From: Clostridia bacterium
GTDB taxonomy: Bacteria; Bacillota; Clostridia; TANB77; CAG-508
Direction: 5' to 3'
DNA length: 64,000 nt
Assembly (NCBI GenBank): GCA_017429505.1
Contig: JAFROW010000011.1
Location: forward strand, 62,001 to 126,000
Part shown: piece by piece, positions 60,938-64,000 of the stretch
How positions within the stretch are numbered: the first letter of the stretch is position 1
Layout: every line of letters starts with the position of its first letter
Notes under the pieces: generated by a model
Told to the model about the DNA's origin: nothing
The model's input: the letters and a program-made list of their open reading frames with translations, nothing else
Database searches by the model: none
Translations under genes and position numbers: made by a program

Positions 60938-60978
60938 ATTAAGTGTGATTGAAAATAGTTCAACCGCACTTAATTTTT
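60938..60978. terminator. Terminator between the secreted protein and the minus-strand gene
   Basis: ATTAAGTGTG (60938-60947) pairs with CGCACTTAAT (60965-60974), one G-T pair, plus inner TGAA/TTCA, and a T-run. Confidence 0.85.
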
Positions 60979-61193
60979 TAGGTGTTTTTAATTGAAGTAT
61001 TAGTATTACATAATTTTTCGTATTCTTTACATTTAATTTTATAATCCATTTGCATACACAAATATTTATAATATGTATAAGCTTGCTCATATTGAGCTAT
61101 AGGGTTAAACATAGGGTCTTTATAAATATCGTTTGTATCAAATCCATTTTGAAATCCAAAATTATTTTGTAAATCATTAAAATCTTTTTCCAC
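60978..61193 (-). CDS. Hypothetical protein, 71 residues
   Basis: I do not recognise this gene. It encodes a small, Tyr/Asn/Cys-rich soluble protein: KDFNDLQNNFGFQNGFDTND, then DPMFNPIAQYEQAYTYYKYL and CMQMDYKIKCKEYEKLCN, with three cysteines in the second half. The start is GTG 61193 with AAAGGAATG upstream on the minus strand. It lies downstream of ylbJ on the same strand but about 160 bases away. Composition recalls small spore-coat proteins, but there is no specific match. Confidence 0.5.
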   Translation of the reverse strand: MEKDFNDLQNNFGFQNGFDTNDIYKDPMFNPIAQYEQAYTYYKYLCMQMDYKIKCKEYEKLCNTNTSIKNT

Positions 61194-61352
61194 AAGAAAT
61201 CATTCCTTTCTAATTTGACTTAAAGATTGAAAATACTGTCTTTTCTAGTATTAAGAAAAATATGATGTGCAAAAATTCTTTGAGTGAATCTTATACTTGA
61301 ATAGTTTTATCTATCAACTTCTACTAAACAATATTCAATAACTTTTAATTTA

Positions 61353-62387
61353 TTACAAATTAAAATTAAATATTGGAAAGATTTGTATAAAAATAAATGT
61401 GTAAAATGAGGCGAATATTCCTTGTAATATTTTTCCAATAAAATAAGGTTTTATAGATAAATCAGTTTTAGAAACAATACTTAAAACTTGCAAACATACA
61501 GAAAGACCACCTATTCCAAGTAAAAATGCAGATAAAATAATATTAGTTGAAATTGCTTTTATATGAATACTCGAAATTGCTACAATTCCATTTGTTATTT
61601 CCAACATTCCTGTAAAAAGTGGTGCAACAAAGATTGATTGAACATGTAACAATTTAAAAATAGGCAAAAATATAAATGTTATTGTACTTAATAATTTACT
61701 TGCTTTAAAAATAGAAATTATTACAGCGAAAAGTACAATAAATCCACCAATCATCATAATTGTAGAAGTTGCATTAAAAATTGAATCTGAAAGTACTTCA
61801 CCTAAATTAGAAAAAGATGTATTTTTAGATTCAAAAGAAATAATGTCATGATTATTACCAAGTTTATAATTTTTCTTCCAAAATCTAAAAATAAAACCAA
61901 CTGTAAAACATGCAAGCAAATGTGTAATTAATAGTAAAAATCCAATTTCTGAGCTTCCAAACATACTTATTCCAACAGTTCCAACAATAAATAAAGGACC
62001 TGAATTATTTGTAAAACTCAAAAGTCTTTCACATTCTTCTTTAGATAAAATATTTTTTTTCCTAAAATCACATGCAATTTTAGCCCCTATTGGATATCCA
62101 CTTATAATTCCCATAATAATTGCAAAAGAGCCTTCTCCACCTATATTAAATAATGGCTTCATAAAAATATAAAATAATCTGCCTAAAATCTGAGGAATAT
62201 TTGTATTAGAGAGTAGTTCTGTAGCAACAAAGAAAGGGAATAATGAAGGAACAACAGATGTTGCCCATAAAATTAATCCTGATTTTGCTGCTAACAGATT
62301 CGATGAAGAAAACACTATTAAACAAATAGTGAACAGTACAATTAAAATAGGTATTATATATTTTTTAATTTTAATAACATAAATCAT
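61353..62387 (-). CDS. ylbJ: Sporulation integral membrane protein YlbJ
   Basis: A 344-residue membrane protein with 8-9 hydrophobic segments and the Gate (nucleoside-recognition-like) repeats of YlbJ: GLILWATSVVPSLFPFFVAT, IIMGIISGYPIGAKIACDFR, CERLLSFTNNSGPLFIVGTV and IGGLSVCLQVLSIVSKTDLS. YlbJ is needed for spore cortex formation in Bacillus. I chose ATG 62387, which follows GGTGA 5 bases upstream and lies 1 base past the stop of the upstream spoVB-like gene (TAA-A-ATG); ATG 62399 and TTG 62405 overlap that gene. Confidence 0.9.
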   Translation of the reverse strand: MIYVIKIKKYIIPILIVLFTICLIVFSSSNLLAAKSGLILWATSVVPSLFPFFVATELLSNTNIPQILGRLFYIFMKPLFNIGGEGSFAIIMGIISGYPIGAKIACDFRKKNILSKEECERLLSFTNNSGPLFIVGTVGISMFGSSEIGFLLLITHLLACFTVGFIFRFWKKNYKLGNNHDIISFESKNTSFSNLGEVLSDSIFNATSTIMMIGGFIVLFAVIISIFKASKLLSTITFIFLPIFKLLHVQSIFVAPLFTGMLEITNGIVAISSIHIKAISTNIILSAFLLGIGGLSVCLQVLSIVSKTDLSIKPYFIGKILQGIFASFYTFIFIQIFPIFNFNL

Positions 62388-62388
62388 T

Positions 62389-63720
62389 TTAATCACCATA
62401 TTCAAAGTTTTTTTCTAATTTTAAAAGATAAAACAAGCTTAAAATTAAATTTAAAATCTCACTTATAAAAATAGAAACAATATAAGCTGTAATGCCAAAA
62501 ATTGGAACAAAAATTATAATGAAAATAGTGCTAAATATTAAATCAACAATATTTATAACCATAACAACTGCTTGTTTATCAAGACCTTTTAAAATACTAT
62601 CTATCACAATATCTAAATAAGTAAATGGAATAAGTATAGATAAAATTTTTATATAAATTCCAATATCTAGTCTATTGTAAATCAAAGAACTAAGTTTGTT
62701 TGCAAAGATAAAAAAAATGAAGCTTAATAATAATGCAAAAATAAAAGTCATAATTAAAAGTTTATCTGCATAATACTTTATTTTTTTATAATCTTTTTTT
62801 ATATAATATCTTGAAATTTCTGGAATAAGAAGAACTGAAACAGCAATTAAAAAAGTAGAAGGAAACAATATTATAGGCATTGCCATTCCAGATATTTTTC
62901 CGTAATCACTAAGAGCATCATTTATGTTTTTTCCACTTTTTGTAATGCTCGAAGGAATAATTAATTGTTTTAATGTAGAAACACCAGATTTTATGTATGA
63001 TGTTAATGCAACAGGTATAAGTATTTTAAAAATTCGTGCAAAAAATTTTGTTGAGTGTATTTGGACTATATTTGAGAAATATTTTTTTAAATCAAAATAG
63101 TAAATAATTGATAAATATATAAAAGATACAAGTTCAGAAATTACATCACACAAAATTAGTATATAGCATATATTATCTATTGAACTAGGTTTCAAAATAT
63201 TAAACAAAAAAATAGTGGCGAGTAATTTAGATATTTGTTCCATAAATTGTCCAATAACAGTTTTATATGGTCTTCTTACAGCAATAAAATATCCAGTTAT
63301 TGCAGAAGATACAGAAATTAGAGGAAGTGCTATGCAAATTAATTCTATAACAGATTTAGAAACTTTTTCTTGAAAACAATATCTTACAATAAAGTCGTCA
63401 TTTAAATAAAATATAGTACTTGTAATTATAGAAAACAAAATACTTATTTTTATACATTTTTTTGAGGAGTTTCTTACTCCATCTAAATTCCCAAATGTTA
63501 GTTCTTCAGATACAACCTTTATACAAGATATATTTATTCCTGAAGTTGCCAAGGTTATTCCAAAATAATATGTAGCCATTATTAACCCAAAAACTCCAAG
63601 AGCTTCTGAAGATATTTTGTTGGATACGTAAATATTAAGAACTAATTTTATTACTTGTAATATAAAAGATGATATTACAATTATTATTGAATTTAGGAAG
63701 AATACTTTAAAACGTTTCAA
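62389..63720 (-). CDS. SpoVB/MurJ-like polysaccharide or lipid flippase
   Basis: A 443-residue member of the MVF/MOP superfamily with about 14 membrane segments. It has KLVLNIYVSNKISSEALGVF, MATYYFGITLATSGINISCI, ITGYFIAVRRPYKTVIGQFM and FPSTFLIAVSVLLIPEISRY, as in stage V sporulation protein B. Coupling to ylbJ supports a sporulation role in cortex precursor export. The TTG at 63720 follows AAAGGTGG by 5 bases; a GTG at 63729 overlaps that site. Related MATE-like flippases cannot be fully excluded. Confidence 0.85.
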   Translation of the reverse strand: MKRFKVFFLNSIIIVISSFILQVIKLVLNIYVSNKISSEALGVFGLIMATYYFGITLATSGINISCIKVVSEELTFGNLDGVRNSSKKCIKISILFSIITSTIFYLNDDFIVRYCFQEKVSKSVIELICIALPLISVSSAITGYFIAVRRPYKTVIGQFMEQISKLLATIFLFNILKPSSIDNICYILILCDVISELVSFIYLSIIYYFDLKKYFSNIVQIHSTKFFARIFKILIPVALTSYIKSGVSTLKQLIIPSSITKSGKNINDALSDYGKISGMAMPIILFPSTFLIAVSVLLIPEISRYYIKKDYKKIKYYADKLLIMTFIFALLLSFIFFIFANKLSSLIYNRLDIGIYIKILSILIPFTYLDIVIDSILKGLDKQAVVMVINIVDLIFSTIFIIIFVPIFGITAYIVSIFISEILNLILSLFYLLKLEKNFEYGD

Positions 63721-63773
63721 AATTACCACCTTTAAAATATATGAGACTTTTTATAATACTATTACAATATGTT

Positions 63774-63859
63774 TGTTATAGTTCAGTAAACTGAGATTTT
63801 TGAAAAATATTTATAAATTAATACTTTTGATAATTGGTTATTCTAACTGAACTATAACA
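63774..63859. repeat. Widely spaced 14-bp inverted repeat between divergent genes
   Basis: TGTTATAGTTCAGT (63774-63787) and ACTGAACTATAACA (63846-63859) are exact reverse complements 58 bases apart. The left arm continues into a smaller palindrome (CAGTAAACTG). It lies between the spoVB-like start and the promoter at 63888. Confidence 0.8.
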
Positions 63860-63887
63860 TGTGCTTATTTTAATTTTAAAAAAATAG

Positions 63888-63916
63888 TTGAAATTATAAG
63901 TCAATTATTGTATAAT
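63888..63916 (+). promoter_or_regulatory. Promoter of the gene at the right window edge
   Basis: TTGAAA (63888-63893), 17 bases, TATAAT (63911-63916). Confidence 0.65.
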
Positions 63917-63951
63917 GAGTGCATATACATTATATGAGGAGAGGATCTAAG

Positions 63952-64000
63952 TTGAAGAGAGTAGAACAAGCAAAAAAATTATTAAAAGAAAACAACCAAT
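63952..64000 (+). CDS. Start of an unidentified gene cut by the window edge
   Basis: A TTG start about 8 bases after GAGGAGAGGA opens a frame reading MKRVEQAKKLLKENNQ. Only 16 residues are visible; the basic helical start would suit a tRNA/rRNA-modifying or other enzyme, but identity cannot be given. Confidence 0.55.
   Translation, partial: MKRVEQAKKLLKENNQ

Overview
This window comes from a strongly AT-rich, Gram-positive, endospore-forming member of the Clostridia. The evidence is the gene set (YlbJ, a SpoVB-like flippase, a DacF-type carboxypeptidase, a BofC-like protein, HrcA-controlled chaperones, a ClpE-type ATPase), strong purine-rich ribosome binding sites, consensus sigma-A promoters and Spo0A-like boxes. 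I cannot name a species. I found no rRNA, tRNA or CRISPR array. All assignments come from reading the sequence; no database search was run.

Layout. 1-6800: comEC, a HicAB toxin-antitoxin pair, a BofC-like protein and secA. 6.8-16.3 kb: small unknown genes, a flavodoxin, a Nudix enzyme, a Pit phosphate transporter with its DUF47/PhoU-like partner, two ABC exporter systems (the second led by a YtrA-type GntR repressor with a palindrome at its promoter), an NMN-adenylyltransferase-like protein and a GNAT/YoaP protein. C-terminal remnants of mntP and an L,D-transpeptidase lie between these genes. 16.3-30.8 kb: an accessory-looking stretch with two Rpn-type PD-(D/E)XK genes sharing one promoter cassette, dxs, an ORF6N regulator, a gene split by an in-frame stop, pnuC, four Nudix genes, a HIT-like gene, a second HicAB pair with a frameshifted toxin, and two promoters that look like captured pieces of an Rpn gene. 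30.8-45.8 kb: mostly housekeeping genes (dacF, vanW, a PssE-like gene, queA, an SPFH/zinc-ribbon pair, rarA, mscS, rimO, scpB, an orphan transketolase N-half, clpE).

45.8-50 kb holds the most notable system, a complete diversity-generating retroelement (DGR). It has a prepilin-like target gene with a 155-bp variable repeat, a MutS-domain-I-like gene, an Avd-like gene, a 155-bp template repeat, and a convergent operon of a DGR-type reverse transcriptase plus a second MutS-domain-I-like gene. The two repeats differ at 19 positions, and all 19 are adenines in the template. The target is interrupted by one in-frame TAG, at a point where one G-to-A change in a Trp codon would explain it.

50-64 kb: an RHH regulator, an AAA-ATPase/nuclease gene, the hrcA / grpE-dnaK-(two unknown genes)-dnaJ heat-shock cluster with CIRCE-like operators, a PssD-like gene, infC-rpmI-rplT behind an L20-type attenuator with a probable ATA start for IF3, a secreted Thr-rich protein with an LPxTG-like tail, and ylbJ and spoVB-like on the minus strand.

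Two further patterns stand out. One is a dispersed hairpin family with a near-constant GGGGACGGAGG loop and unrelated self-complementary arms, with one copy inside rimO in frame. The other is a CIRCE-like operator between clpE and the DGR target.
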